Shown here: in pieces, positions 45,880 to 58,658 of the stretch | Position numbering within the stretch: the first letter of the stretch is position 1 | Layout: every line of letters begins with the position of its first letter | DNA from: Pseudeuparius sepicola | Taxonomy: Eukaryota > Arthropoda > Insecta > Coleoptera > Anthribidae | Assembly: GCA_963920635.1 (NCBI GenBank) | Contig: OY987302.1 | Coordinates: forward strand, 29,239,278-29,303,277 | Reading direction: 5' to 3' | DNA: 64,000 bases | Translations under genes and position numbers: made by a program | The notes under the pieces: model-generated | What the model was told of the DNA's origin: nothing | Database searches by the model: none | What the model saw: only the letters and a program-made list of their open reading frames with translations

Positions 45880-48804
45880 TCAGGTCTTTAATATGCCAAC
45901 GTATGTCCACGGAGATATCCTTTTGTGGACATGGAAGGGTCCCAGGTATTTCGGAGCTAATTTCTTGGTATAAAATTTAGCTGCATCGGACAAAACAAAG
46001 TTCCTCCTCCAAACAACTTGATTTGGAAGGTATTCTTCATATCTACGTCTCAAATTATATCGATCAGCTGTCTTCTTAGTAGCAATTTCCAGTCTACATT
46101 TCACATCGTCAAACATTATCTTAAACAACTTATTTCTGGTAGCAAAATCTCGCTGCGGATCATTAGAACGATTCATATCATGTAAGGCATGATCTTCACC
46201 TGACAAACACATATTTTGACCGAAGTTAATGAAGTAAGGAGACGATTTGGTAGTTTCCTGTTTAGCTGTTCGCAGGGCACACGCAAGCTTCGCCAGATTA
46301 GAGTCCCAAGTACGGTGATTCTCATGAACGTACATAGAAATCATCGTTTTCAGAGTAGCGTTCTGCCTTTCCGTAGGGTTAGCACGGGGATGGTAATACG
46401 CATTAAATTTTGGCTTACACTGATATTCATCTAGGAATTTCTTAAAATCGCGACCTTAAAACTGTGGTCTATTATCACAGATAACAATCTTAAAAACACC
46501 AAAAATAAGGAACACATCTTCCTCCAATTTATTAATCACAGTCGACGAATTAGAATTCCTGAGAGGAAAGACCAATGAAAATTTGCTTAAATAATCCGTA
46601 ACAACAAGGATGTACGTCATCCCTTTCTGGGATCTAGGCAAAGGTCCCATCAAATCTGTGGACACTAACTACCATGTTCTAGAAGGTTTAGGATGAGAGA
46701 CCATCCTATCCTTTGAAGGTCCAAGATCAGGCTTATGCCTCAAACAAACTGAACAACGGCAAACATAACGAGCTACATCATATCTCATCTTTGGCCAATA
46801 AAATCGTTCCGACATTCTAGCAAAAGTTTTATACACACCCAAGTGACCAGCTAAAGGAGTATCATGTGCAGAACGAATAACCTCTAATCGTTTACTGCTA
46901 GGGACAACTAACTTCCAACTCTCCTCTAATGGTGAAAGACCAGGATATTCCTGTTTCACAAATTTAAACAATTTACCATTCGTCACACGCCAAGAAAAAA
47001 ATTTAAGGGGATTTTCAGACACCTTATCGATCATCTTTTGCACCCATGGATCAGGTACATAGTTTTCAACCTCCATAGAACTTATAATGGGGACAGAACG
47101 AGATAACATATCAGGTACAACCATATCTTTGCCTCGCCTACGAACTACTGTAAAATCAAATTGTTGCAGGCGGACTGACTTTAAATTCTGTAACCACTTA
47201 AGGCTATAATGATCGGTTACTACCTCAAATTTGATCCCTTCGATATAAGGTCTACACTTCTCAATGGCCCACACAACTGCCAAACATTCCCTTTCAGTGG
47301 TGGAGTAATTCTTCTCTTGTTTTGAGAGCGAGCGACTTAGATAACAGATCACTCGGTCACCATCCGGATGAGGTTGGGTGAGCACAGCACCAATGCCATA
47401 AGCGGATGCATCTGTTTGGATACTAAAGGGCAAGGAATAGTTAGGGCAACTGAGAATCGGGGCTTCCACTAAACGTTCTTTGATCTTACGGAAAGACTCT
47501 TCGCATTCGGGCGCCCAGACAAACTTTTTGTTCTTTCTGGTGAGTGAAGTTATTGGGGCAACTATCGACGAAAACTCCGGCACAAACCTCCTATACCAAG
47601 AGAAGGTCCCAACCAATCGACGCACCTCTCTCACCGTCTGTGGTCGAGGTATTTCCAACATTGCTGCCACCTTGTCACTGTCCACTCTCAGACCTCTGGA
47701 ATCAACTACGTATCCCAAATACTTCATTTCTTTCCGGCACAGCTGACATTTGTCCCAACTAATCGTGATATTTACCTCCCTCAATCTTCGAAGAACCTCG
47801 TTAAGAGCAGACAAATGTTTGTGTCACAATGACTACATCATCAAGGTACACAAATACATGGGGCTCTAGATCTGGTCCCAAAACTTCGTCCATAAGCCTC
47901 TGCCAAGTAGCTGGAGCGTTGTGTAGACCAAACGGCATTCTACGAAATCGGAAAAGCCCACGGTTTGGGACAACAAAAGCCGTATACGGACGCGAAGACT
48001 CAGCTACACTAACTTGCCAATAAGCAGACTTCACATCGAGACTAGACAGACATCGTGCATCTTTCAGCTTGTCTAAAATGTCAGAAATCAAAGGAAGGGG
48101 GTAGCTATCACGAACACTTACGGAATTCAACTTACGATAATCCACGCAAAATCTAAACTTGTCACTACCTTTCTTCCTAACTAACACGATTGGAGAAGCC
48201 CACGGACTATTACTCTTCTCTACAACTCCCATTCTCAGCATCTCATCTAGTTCATTTCTATGAATTTTTGCATGATTGGGGACACTCGATAGTACCGCTG
48301 CTTTATCGGATCTGCATCTGTCTTAGTCCTATGCTCGGTATGTGAAGTACATCCCAATCTCTCTCCCATAGACTGCTTATATTTGTCCACAACAGACTGC
48401 AATCTCAATTGTTCCATTGGATTAAGAACACTTTGTATCTGCTGTTTTTCTATTTCCAAGGAAAATATCCTCTCCGACTCTCCAGAAAAGAACCACTCTA
48501 CAAGTCGCAAATCAGGAACAATACCCATCTTAACAAAGAAATCCACTCCAAGTACCATAACACTAGGTAACTCTAACGCAACAATAACCTCAACGAGAGC
48601 TACTTTATCCCTAAGACAAATTGGAACATCCATAGTACCTAGGGTATCCATCCTAGAAGCATTTGCCATAAGAGCAGTGTGTTTCTTACTCTGGTTCAGA
48701 GACAAAACCAACTTACTTAAAATATCCCAACCAGGAGCTCCTATAAAAGTTCTAGTAGAACCACAATCAAGCAAAGCTAACAAATTTTGACCCAAAACGT
48801 TCAC
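45880..48804 (-). pseudogene. pol: Gypsy-2 pol (protease, RT, RNase H, integrase), broken
   Basis: Minus strand, 48804 down: the protease box ALLDCGSTRTFIGAPG, then a frameshift near 48245. RT follows with FRFCVDYRKLNSVSV, FRRMPFGLHNAPATWQ and an intact VYLDDVVIV (~47836). Another frameshift lies near 47814. RNase H has IQTDASAYGIGAVLTQ. Integrase has GHLGVYK, then CSVCLRHKP, STDLMGPL, CDNRPQF and NPTERQN as catalytic region. TAG stops occur near 46666 and 46456. The tail ends near 45880. The RT active site is intact, but the protein cannot be made in full. Confidence 0.85.
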
Positions 48805-48824
48805 CTTAAGATAAGCTCGTTCAT

Positions 48825-50130
48825 CAGTTCATATTACTTGAGAAATTAGGAACTTATGGATTTAGAGGAGTTGTGTACGATCTAGTGTACGATCTATTAG
48901 AGAGTTATTTGTCCGAACGTAGACATTTTGTGTCTTTGGATGAAACTTGCAGTAGTTCAAGACCAATATCGACTGGTGTAACTCAAGGAACAGTCTTGGG
49001 ACCAATTTTATTTATTATATATATTAATGAGATGTTGGAACTTCTCCCTGAAAGTGCCATTATCTGTTTTGCTGATGATACCACGATTACTTGTTCTGCA
49101 GACACCTGGCAAGAAGTGAAGACGAAGGCTCAAAACAACTTTAGCGAAGTAAAAAAGTGGTTTGACAACCACAAATTAACAATTAATATTAAAAAAAACA
49201 TTATATGCCCTTTACATCATATGCTAATTACCTACCAGACCTGGGGCCTTTATCTATTGGTAGTGCATCCGTCCCTGAAGCGGAATCAGTGAAATATCTG
49301 GGTATAGTTGTGGATCGGCACTTCAGATGGGATTTGCATGTGAGATTTGTGACAGGTAAAATTAGGGGGATATTGTATAAATTGAGATACCTTAAAGACT
49401 ACTTGAATAAAAAACACCTTATTGTCCTCTATCATGCTCTTATTGAGTCTCATATTACTTATGGCATCATAGGTTGGGGAGGGGTTAACAATCTTCATCT
49501 GGAATCCTTAAATGTCGCCCAAAAGTGGGCATTAAAAATTATTTATAGTAAGGAAATTTTCTATCCTAGTGACTTACTTTTCAAGGAAAATCGAATATTG
49601 GATACACGTCAGCTTTTTTCAATTAAAGTTATCTCCTTTGTATTTAATGGCAGGATAACTCTTTCTAAATTGAAACACGATTATTCTACAAGAAGTAAGG
49701 ATAGATGCTTTTTGGTTCCTAAATGTGAAAAGAGTATTGGACAAAGGAGCTCCAACTACCTTGCTTCAAAGATTTATTCCTTGATTCCTGAAAGTATATA
49801 GAACGTTTCCAACTACAGAAAATTTATGAATAAAGTAAAAATTTTTTTGAAAGACATGGATCGCCATATTATACATAAAATGATTAACAATGTCTAGCCT
49901 AGAAGTTCCGATTTTTGACGCTTTTTTGCTTGCCTGATTTTTGACAATTACCTATCAAATTATGTCCAACTTGCACATGAGCCTTAATATATAAATTGAT
50001 TTCCACATATAAGCAACCTCAGTTGTTTCGTGGTATTCTGCTGTTTATTAGATGATTTATGTACTTTTACTTTTTCTGTAATTATTTTTGTGTTGTAAAA
50101 ATCTTTAATAAACATTATTATTTATATTAT
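48825..50130 (+). pseudogene. 5'-truncated LINE RT fragment inside Gypsy-2 (plus strand)
   Basis: From about 48825 the sequence reads LGTYGFRGVVYDLV, then GVTQGTVLGPILFIIYINEM and FADDTT (~49070), the RT catalytic core. After a frameshift near 49200, AESVKYLGIVVDRHFRWDLH and ALIESHITYGIIGWGG follow, to a stop at 49799-49801. It ends in an AATAAACATTATTATTTAT tail. It interrupts the minus-strand pol frame of Gypsy-2, which resumes on both sides. A 12-base direct repeat (GTACGATCTAGT type) lies near 48877-48895. Confidence 0.85.
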
Positions 50131-50221
50131 TTATTATCATTCTCAGCGTGATCGAGAATATAAGCTAAAAGAACTTTCACAGCTTCGACCGATAGGACAG
50201 GGCCAGACTTAAGTCGGTCAC

Positions 50222-51589
50222 TTAGGTCCGCCGATTGGCGTTTCCCTGAGCGCACGATGGACATGTTCTCGTGGTGTATCCCTCTTTTTTACACCGATAG
50301 CAAAATTTCCTAGCCGGAACAGTACATCCAATAGCACGATGGCCGGACTTATTGCACCTAAAGCAGACAACTTCACCAGAATCGCGACTGGTACCAGGAG
50401 CGACTTGAAGACTAGCAAGCGACTCTTCAACCTGTAAGTACGCCAAATCTGGCTCCAGTACATTACTCCTACGATTCGGCACAGAGTAGTTTTCCACGGC
50501 TTCTCTCCTTGCCTCGAGTCTTCTACAAAGAGAACGAAGATGAGATATCGACGAAACCTCCACTAGACCCAGTTGGTTTTGATAAAACGGCGAGATATTC
50601 CTAAGTAGGATCTTCAATTTCGCATCTTCAGAGATCTGGCAGGACAGTCGCTGAAAGTACTTAGACATAACGGCTAAATACGTTCCAATACTCTCCCCAG
50701 GTCCCAGAGTTCGTTTCTTAATCTCCTCGAAAAGCTTCTCGTTATAATCCGAAGGCAGGTACTCTTCATTAAACATTCTCACGAGGTCATCCCAACTATT
50801 CACTTCCAATCTGCACTCTTGATAAAACTGATAAGCTCTTCCAGAGAATAAATCAATACCAGATTCCAACAAAATGTCCTTAGAAACATTTCTCGCTCTC
50901 CTCAACTCATCCACCCTCTCAAAAAAAGCTGTAACAGACCAACCCTTCCTATCACCTGAAAACTTGACATCCCATTTATTAGGCAAAATGGGCTTAACAG
51001 TGGTCATACCAGTCTGACTAGTTTGGTGTCGAGGTTCGATATGGGAGGACGCTGACGTGTTAATAATACCATTGGTATCATCACCTCCATCGGCCAGACT
51101 TTCAAGCAACTGTAAGTCAGGAGGAACAATATCTTGACGCTTCTCAAATTCACTCAATTGTTGGTTAAGCCTTTCCATGAGAGACAGTGTAAGACCAAGC
51201 AACTCCGCCTTCTTCTTCGATTTTTCCTCCTCATCACCTACTTCCATATTATCTAACCGAGTGAGAACAAAAGACAACCTAGTCTGAAGTCCAAGTAAAA
51301 CTCCACTAGTTCTAGCATCCTTGAAACTTGCCACTTCAGGGGTAAGAGCTGTCAACTTCTCTTGAACCGCTTTCGCATCTTCTTCAAAACTATAGGGGTA
51401 CCTAGGATATCGCAAACTCTCACCACCCCTTTCCATCTGCAGAGCCAAGGCAAGACGATGACGCATTTCCTGCACATTTCCCGTACCAATTCCTCGAAGT
51501 GTGAGCATATAGACAAGCTCATCCTGTCCAAGTCTATTAACCGTAATCTTCCTAGCAGCCATCTTGAAATATTGTCGATAACCCCGCAC
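50222..51589 (-). CDS. gag: Gypsy-2 Gag
   Basis: A 455-residue open frame. The likely start is the internal Met at 51562 (MAARKITVNRLG), which has a better start context (AAGATGGC) than the track's first Met. The middle region has the retrotransposon Gag capsid fold signatures (FSGDRKGWSVTAFFERVDEL, FNEEYLPSDYNEKLFEEIKK). The C-terminus has two zinc knuckles: CFRCNKSGHRAIGC is canonical, and CYRCKKEGYTTRTC has Tyr in place of the His ligand. The N-terminal half is coiled-coil-like with KSKKKAELLGLTLSLMERL. The frame is intact. Confidence 0.85.
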   Translation of the reverse strand: MRGYRQYFKMAARKITVNRLGQDELVYMLTLRGIGTGNVQEMRHRLALALQMERGGESLRYPRYPYSFEEDAKAVQEKLTALTPEVASFKDARTSGVLLGLQTRLSFVLTRLDNMEVGDEEEKSKKKAELLGLTLSLMERLNQQLSEFEKRQDIVPPDLQLLESLADGGDDTNGIINTSASSHIEPRHQTSQTGMTTVKPILPNKWDVKFSGDRKGWSVTAFFERVDELRRARNVSKDILLESGIDLFSGRAYQFYQECRLEVNSWDDLVRMFNEEYLPSDYNEKLFEEIKKRTLGPGESIGTYLAVMSKYFQRLSCQISEDAKLKILLRNISPFYQNQLGLVEVSSISHLRSLCRRLEARREAVENYSVPNRRSNVLEPDLAYLQVEESLASLQVAPGTSRDSGEVVCFRCNKSGHRAIGCTVPARKFCYRCKKEGYTTRTCPSCAQGNANRRT

Positions 51590-51761
51590 TTCAATATATC
51601 AATATTCCACAAGCCACTTCAAATACAACCCCTATATAAAGGAGGCAACACTCGACAATAAATTCCACACACTAATCAAGTAAAAAAAAACCTATGCACA
51701 AACTATAACTACAACAAAACTTTTCAGGTCCACACCACAAAAATGTGAAAACGAAGAAAAT

Positions 51762-51780
51762 GGCCCCATGTTGGGCGCCA
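51762..51780 (-). other. Gypsy-2 primer-binding site (tRNA-Lys type)
   Basis: Minus strand TGGCGCCCAACATGGGG begins six bases after the LTR end. TGGCGCCCAAC is the classical complement of a tRNA-Lys 3' end. Confidence 0.8.
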
Positions 51781-51786
51781 GAAAAA

Positions 51787-53295
51787 TGCCACGCTATTTA
51801 TTGTTGTCTCAAAAAATGTATAGATTACCTACCATGTATACCAATGTATTCGTCGATGAAGGTGTGGTAGCCGCCAGCTTTTAAACAGTGAAGACGGGCG
51901 TGGGTATAAAGATGACGGGGAAGGCGCCACTTAGTTTGTTACCACCCCTCACTCTATGTAAGTGAGAAACAAACCAAGAAAATTCTCGGTAGGTATTTTT
52001 GCCAAACTCGAAATTCAATTTAAAAATAATAAAAATAAAATAAAACAAGATTTCGGACCATCTACTAAATTTACTAAACTTACTAGGGTTCGGACAAACA
52101 GTAAACACTGGCTGTCGACAGAAAACAAAGTTGTAATTATTCTCTTCTGGTGCCCTACACCACTATCCAAAATAACACAACTGTCCAGGTCTTCCTAGAT
52201 TCACCGACAAATTATTCTTACAGAGATTTTAAAATAAATTGATGTTATTAATAATAATACTTAATGAATGTGATACTACAAGTTGGTTTATATCCCCGAA
52301 CGTGTACACGTGCAGTTTACACAACGATCGCATAAGATCAATAACATACGCAGCAAGATCATAACCTATACGCAAAAGTTCAACACGACGAACGCTATTG
52401 TTCACAACAAATAAACGCAAAACGTCACGACGTACGCAGAAAGGAGCTGTGATAGCATACACTCTCCCTTATTCATGCGATAAATGTTTTTGATATATAA
52501 AAAGAAAATGATCATGCAACACTTAGCTGTTGGTGACCCTTCAATGCGGCGAGGTCCTCAGATGAAGGTCCTCTTAGCCATCCACAGAGCGATCAGGTGG
52601 TAACAAAGTGCACTCCGTCACTCCGGCGCCTCAAGGGACAATGTAGGTACACCCGGATCTTGTAGTCGAAACCAAAAATTCAAAACTTGCAGTCCAATGA
52701 AAACAAATCAGTTCCAGCAGAAAAAACTAGGCTGGACCCAAAAAACCCTAAAAATAAATTACGCGATTGGTATTTTATTAACCAATTCCTATAACGAACT
52801 TTGAGACTAAATTTAGTTCCAAAAAAAAATAAACATACACAATAAACCTAACCTACCTCCAAACGAGGGTTTTTTCCAGTTGAATTCTCCCAAAATAACC
52901 TTGAATTTACTGTTGGAAATTCAGTGAGTCGACGCCAATTTTTTTTATGAATCCGAACAATGGTTCTAAGCAGATATTATTACTCCCAAGATGGAATGGG
53001 GTCCTTTTACGTAGGTTCCAGGGTCCAATTGTTCAACAGAGCAATTTAATCCCACAAAAGCGGATAGAGGACCAATAACCATCAATCACAACCACAATCG
53101 GTATTGGACCTCCAGTTACACGTGCAGGCAGTCGAAATAATCCTTGAAGTACACAAGACGAGCCAGAAACTACACTCGTAATCGACTAATCCGCCGCCGG
53201 AAAAACTTCCCGATTTGCCGTGCTTCAAACGGAACACCAGAACTCGAAGTGCCAAATTACTGGCAAAAACTAAATCCGTTGGCGATCACAAAAAA
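51787..53295 (-). repeat. Gypsy-2 5' LTR (right, truncated)
   Basis: It repeats 43513-45086 closely. Similarity stops at CACAAAAAAACAACCCAAA (~53295), where THAP-element sequence starts, so about 0.7 kb of the outer end is lost. Confidence 0.82.
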
Positions 53296-53995
53296 ACAAC
53301 CCAAAAGACACAACACTTAATTTAAAATCATCAACTAAAATATTATTTTGAACCTGGTCGGTTCTTATAATTTTTTGCTTCATAATGTATCAGCACTTGT
53401 ATCATTTTGTACCATGCCCGTATACTTAGTCAGACCTAAATAAAATCGACTCTTGTTTACAATAAACAAATTGTTATGTTTTGTGAGCTATCTGGTATTA
53501 TCTCTGAGTCATTAATAGTGTTCTCAGGAGAATAGAATGATTGTGATGAGGCTACCTACCTGAATCTCACTAAAACAACTATTATTGACAAACAAAAATA
53601 CAATTTTGATGAAATTTCGCTTGTATTTGAACAAACAGGTACAAAAAAGCCCTTTTCCGAATCATTTCCGTCATGGAATGGAATGAATGGCGAAAATACA
53701 GTGAAAAATAGATCAAATCTAAAAAAAATAAGCGGGATCTGATTTCTCCTTGCAGATTTATAGATTAGGTTCTCTTCTCACAGGTTTGACATTGAGGTGT
53801 GGCGTTGCCAAACGTGACCCCTGGCAGTAAATTTAGGTAAAAATAAAATCCAATAAGTAGTTACGTGCATTGAACTTTAAAAATTAATTGCAACAAAACG
53901 GAGACGAATTTTTTCTTTAAAAAATACAGCAGATATATCTCACCCAAAACTATCCAATGAGAAAATAAAAAAAATAGGTATATTGGTCCATTCAT
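53296..53995 (-). pseudogene. Internally deleted copy of a THAP transposon (copy 1)
   Basis: It matches blocks of 57780-59055: ACACTTAATTTAAAATCATC, CCTAAATAAAATCGACTC, TTCTCAGGAGAATAGAATGA, GATGAAATTTCGCTTGTATT and the right-hand GTTTGACATTGAGGTG and AATCCAATAAGTAGTTAC. About 500 bases present in the other copy are missing, including most of the THAP exon. No transposase domain remains. Confidence 0.7.
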
Positions 53996-54081
53996 GAACA
54001 TTTTTTTAACTACTCCATGACCCAAGACTTCATGTATTTTCTCAAGTATAAGAAAAAACTTAGTTTCTTCCAGACAAATAG

Positions 54082-54222
54082 TGCGTCAGCGAAACTTCTC
54101 GTTCCATATCGATATCGATATCCTCAGGGCACGACGATCTCAGAGTGATTGTCGCAGCCTGAGGCTGACCCATTCAATCGAAGACGAAAGCTTGGAACGA
54201 GAAGTTTCGCTGATGCAGTAGT
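54082..54222. repeat. Short foldback sequence
   Basis: GTCAGCGAAACTTCTCGTTCCA near 54085 is inverted at 54194-54219 (GGAACGAGAAGTTTCGCTGA). Between them is a GATATCGATATCGATATC run and about 70 bases more. Probably a small inverted-repeat element. Confidence 0.7.
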
Positions 54223-55770
54223 ATAAATGACACAACAGTTCTATAATACGTGCTTCATTTGTTTTTTATTGTAAAGTTAATAAATATTAAACATATTTTG
54301 TAAAAACATGCATTTGATACCAAAATAAATGTATATGTTCTGTTTATTTGTTTATTCAATAAATTAATTTTTATTTTTAATAATTATTTCTTTTATTTAT
54401 TGTTCTTTCATTATTTCAGTTTCGAATAATATACGTCCATTCATTTGAGCAAAGGTTTCTAAAAAATAAAATAATTAATGTTTCTAATGGATATATGGGC
54501 GTGTCTCAAACTCTAAGTAACCCATGTTTTTTTTTTTTCGGAGGAGAGGAAATCCGTTAAGGACACGGACCTGAATATTTGGCCCATAGTGTGGGACTCT
54601 TCCCACTGTGAGGGCATACCCACTAAAACCTCTCCTCAACTGAGGGATAGAGCAAGTCTTCAACCACTCCTTTGCAAAAGATATTGGGGGAGTGACTTGT
54701 TGACTGTTTGAAGAAACCTTGGCCTTGAAGTTATGACAAAGAAGTATAGACTTTGCCTACAAAGTTGAGTCGATTTGAAGCATTGGGAGGCAACTTTTGG
54801 TTAGGTAATGAAGTCAAAGAGTGAGGCAGGGTCGTTTATAAGTAAGGAAGGTTGTAGTTTTAATCTGTTGCAGCTCTGGGGAAGAGGGTTACGAAATATT
54901 TCGTCTTTGTGTAGTTTTTCCAAGAGTTCCTTGATAAAGTCTTTCAGGAAAGGGATACTGTGGTTAAGATGAATGTGACAATTTGCAATGTAGGAACCAA
55001 TCAGCACCTGTGGTTATTCTGAGAACTTTGTATGGAACGACTTGGAATGATGGTGACAATTTGCCATGTATTGCCAGGCTGCGCAGTCATGGAGGGGCAA
55101 CTAATTGATTTGTATAGTAGAACTTTGTTAGACATAGGGACAGAATAATGTTTGTGAAGCGGAAAAAGCTTTATATAGATTCATATATATCGGCTTCTGG
55201 AGTTCGGTATGTTTGACAAGTGAGAGAGCTATCTAGTTACTTAGGTGCCAATTGCTTATGTGGAATGTAGCTTATGAAGATGATTTAAAGAATGCGACCA
55301 AGTACGAAGTCTTGGAAGACAGCTTCGATGGGTTTCATAATGAAACCTAGGCAAACATTATTAAGATAGTAGCAAAATACAAATTATCATAGGAAGAACA
55401 CCAGGTATATTATAATTATGGGAGACCTTGTATAATGTCCTCCCGATTAATTTATAGTACCCTCTATATAACCCTCTATATTAATAATTACACAAGCTAT
55501 TAAAATGATATAATCTGTTAGTTACATCAAATTATGATTAATTCTTGAATGAATTGTTACAGTTTTTGTATGGCCTTCGACTATACTCAGAAGGAGATGA
55601 GAGTGGGTTCTCCAAAATTCAAGATAAGAAGATTTTATTGCCAAGGGGTTTATGATACGCTAAAGCCAGACTACTCATCTACCAAAATTGATAAAAAAAA
55701 ACCTAAATATTTTTGGAAGAAAACAAACGTGGTTATCATAACTAAACGACATCGATATATTAGGCATATA
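54223..55770. other. Unassigned sequence
   Basis: AT-rich, with a GC-richer stretch at 54540-54700 containing GTGTGGGACTCTTCCCACTG, an inverted word. Short frames show no family features. Confidence 0.35.
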
Positions 55771-55772
55771 TA

Positions 55773-56452
55773 CAGGGTGTCCCGGTTGTAAATGTCATAA
55801 ATGAAAACAATGGTACAAAAACTAATTTTAAGCATAAAAGTTTATATGTACATATGCCCTAAAATGCATATTAAAAAAGTTACAGGGCGTTAAAGTTTTA
55901 TAAAAAAATATAGTTTTTATTTTCTTATTTCCCACGTTTTAAAGGTAACTAAATGAAATTCGATAGAAATGTCACATTGACGGAGAGCCATAAGAGTAAA
56001 AAATATTAAGCTCCTAAATTAGCCAGTGGCGGAGATACAGGTAATTAGTTACATTAATTTGCTAAGAAAAGTATTACCACCCTGTACAAAATTAAAACCG
56101 ATATTTTTTCTGAAACGGACATTTAGTTTCAGACAAAAAATGACTCTTGACAAATTATTGTAAAAATGCTTAGATTTTGTGTAAAACGGCTTACTCTCCC
56201 GAAAAGATCTATCGGTTAGGTAGGGCAGAAAAATGACAATTCAACCAAAAATCAATTTAGGTATTTTAATTGTTTTATTTTTATTTATTTTTTTCGTGCA
56301 TTTTTTTTACAAATATTGCATATTATTGAAAAAGTTCGTCTAAATTAATAACTATCATTTTTCGCTGTTTAGCAACCAAGCATTATTTCGGGAGGGTTAG
56401 TTGTTACTTTTGAGTTGTTTTGTTTTATGACATTTACATCCGGGACACCCTG
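55773..56452. mobile_element. 680 bp MITE (CAGGGTGTCCCGG ends, TA duplication)
   Basis: Ends CAGGGTGTCCCGGTTGTAAA on the left and ATTTACATCCGGGACACCCTG on the right pair over about 30 bases. TA flanks both sides (55771-55772 and 56453-56454). No transposase frame. Confidence 0.85.
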
Positions 56453-56454
56453 TA

Positions 56455-57230
56455 TAACAAGTTAATGTTCAAACATAACATCTGTTGCTTTAAGTCAATG
56501 TCTCGAGACTATTATAATTTCTGAAGCGGTAATACTATTTTACCAATTCTAGAAATCCTGACTAATTCTAATACTAAATATTAAACTAAGTTTAAATACG
56601 TATAATTCTCCACATGGAATGATAGATTAGTTAAGGACATATAAATACTGACGATGGCACAGTGCAGCTGTTGTATGCTTTTAATGCTTTAACACTCAAC
56701 TCCCAGTTTCATCCTCAACAAATACTTGCCCACCACTGGAGAATGTTGAGTACAGCTCCACCAAGAGATTGAATACTACACCCTTGTCAGATCCACCTGT
56801 CACCGACTGTCACGCCCAACCACAAAGTTCCATCAGACATTTCAGATATTTTCACCAACAGTATTCTTTGATAACTGAGGCACTAGGCAGCGAAGATGAA
56901 GTAGCTTCTGCTGCAGAAGAATTAAAGAAAATAAGAAAATATTGATAATATATCGATAAAGGTACAGAACTTACCTCTTACTATCGCCTTACAAGCCCTA
57001 AATAGAAGAGGGTTTGACTACCTTGAAGACATATTTTATTATTCTCTATACTGGAGTTCCTTGAAGAATCACCACGCAAATACCCTAAAGGCTCTCCAAT
57101 GAAATTTTGCAGCCTTAGATCCGCCTCAGCGTTACTATATAAAGTTATTTAAAAACTATTGTTTTTAACAAACAGCGAAACCTTAGAAACATTAAGGTTT
57201 GAAAATTACAACCTGTTGACAATTAAAATA
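56455..57230. other. Unassigned sequence left of the THAP transposon
   Basis: No gene recognised. A stretch near 56880-56940 could code GSEDEVASAAEELKKIRKY, but without family support. Confidence 0.35.
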
Positions 57231-57231
57231 T

Positions 57232-57760
57232 CTAATAATATATAAAACGTAACAGAATATCCAACATAGAGAAATCACAAAGTCTTCTTACTGCTCTTTC
57301 TATGTGAATGCCTATCTGTTTACTCTCTTTAATTTTGCTTTTATCTAAAACGGCATTTTCTGGAAATGATGCAGGTCTAACTGACTTACATTCTGTAAGT
57401 AAGGGCTCGATATATTTAAATGCAGGATCTGCCATAACCCATGTGTTAGAAGGTAACTTCGTCAAAAACCCTGAGTTAATCACAATCTCTTTATTGGATG
57501 CCCTTTCTCCATAGCCACAAGAATTAAAACTTATGAATCCATTAGGAGTTGATGAAATTAGATATTTCAAAGTATTGAATTTTTTATACTCGGACCAGGT
57601 TTGTGCTTGACATACAGGATTTGAAGGCTTTTCTATCTCAATCTCTCAACAATCAATTATCGACTCCACTTGTCTATATCTTGCTCTGAAAGACACTGGC
57701 AATACTTTTTGAATAACACTAGATTCAGGCCAAAATATCAGCAACTAGCAATCGGAGGAA
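57232..57760 (-). pseudogene. DDE_Tnp_4 transposase fragment
   Basis: Minus strand: FRARYRQVESIIDC, then a TGA near 57648, IEKPSNPVCQAQTW, KYLISSTPNGFISF, GYGERASNKEIVINSGFL, WVMADPAFKYIEPLL and IGIHIERAVRRLCDFSML. IIDC, ADPAF and IER occupy the positions of the catalytic D, D and E. The usual ADRGF-like box reads ADPAF. One internal stop makes it a pseudogene; the frame ends at 57232. Confidence 0.8.
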
Positions 57761-58427
57761 TAAAAAATTTTTTGTACGGCAGATACACTTAATACAAAAT
57801 CATCAGCTAAAATGTTATAAGCCTGGTCAGTTATTATTTTCTTTAATGTTACCAGTACGTCTAGATATCTAATTTGTGCAACTTCGGTCATAAATTGTGT
57901 CTTTTATACACTTCCTTAGGCAAACCTAAATAAAATCGACTCTATGTTTCCAATAAAATAAATGTTGATTCATAACATCTGAATCATCACTAGTGTTCTC
58001 AGCATTTTTCTCAGGAGAATAGAATGATTGTGATGATGCAGGAGTACCGGAATCACTAGAACTTAAAATTGGATTAATAGAAATACTTACAATAGTTAGT
58101 TGCAGGCGTCATTGTTGCAGGCACTGTAATTTAAGATTTGTATTAACAATTTTATCTTGTATTCATTTTAATAATATTACAGGTGTGACATGGTGATGGC
58201 TCACACTGCTTGTATCTTTTTAGTGATTGCATACACTCTTGATCAGATAAAGCCTTTTTACTTAAACAGAGGCAACACATCCATTTTTAAAGTAGGTTTT
58301 GCGCCAGTAAGCTTAAAACACATAAAGTTTTCAACGTCTTCTTTAAGCTGAAAAATGAATTCGTTTTATTTTACTGCATATACCTACCTCCACATGCACT
58401 TTTCACTTTCAAAAAATCGTTCACAAT

Positions 58428-58658
58428 TTATTTTTTCTTTAAAATTCTTAATAGTATCATAATAGTAGGGTATGTACTTACATTAAAATAATCTTCACAA
58501 CAAAACAGCTGACTCGTCTTTTTTTTATTAATAATGTTAACTGCATCGAACAATTGACCATGACGAATTTTATGTTTAGGAACGTAAAAAAACAATTTTG
58601 ATGAAATTTCGCCTGTATTTGAACAAGCTGGTACAAAACAAGACTTTTTCTTAATCAT
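58428..58658 (-). pseudogene. THAP zinc-finger exon
   Basis: MIKKKSCFVPACSN gives the first C-x4-C pair. The aromatic KLFFYVPKHK and the CCEDYF box stand where THAP fingers carry Cys and the final His. CCEDYF has Tyr in place of that His, so the finger may be defective. It is the N-terminal exon of the transposon whose DDE domain lies at 57232-57760. Confidence 0.7.

Larger units (their letters stand above)
43513..53295 (-). mobile_element. Gypsy-2: Ty3/Gypsy LTR retrotransposon with long LTRs (Osvaldo/Ulysses-like), minus strand
   Basis: Read on the minus strand: 5' LTR (53295-51787, outer end missing), primer site TGGCGCCCAAC (51780-51762), gag, protease, RT, RNase H, integrase, polypurine tract (about 45800-45788) and 3' LTR (45787-43513). 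A plus-strand LINE fragment interrupts pol near 48825-50130. Very long LTRs and a tRNA-Lys-type primer site resemble Osvaldo and Ulysses; that link is inference. Several frameshifts and stops are present, and no target duplication is visible. Confidence 0.88.

Noticed and set aside
55549..55791. An 80-codon frame left of a MITE
   Set aside because: It runs into the MITE terminus and shows no motif.
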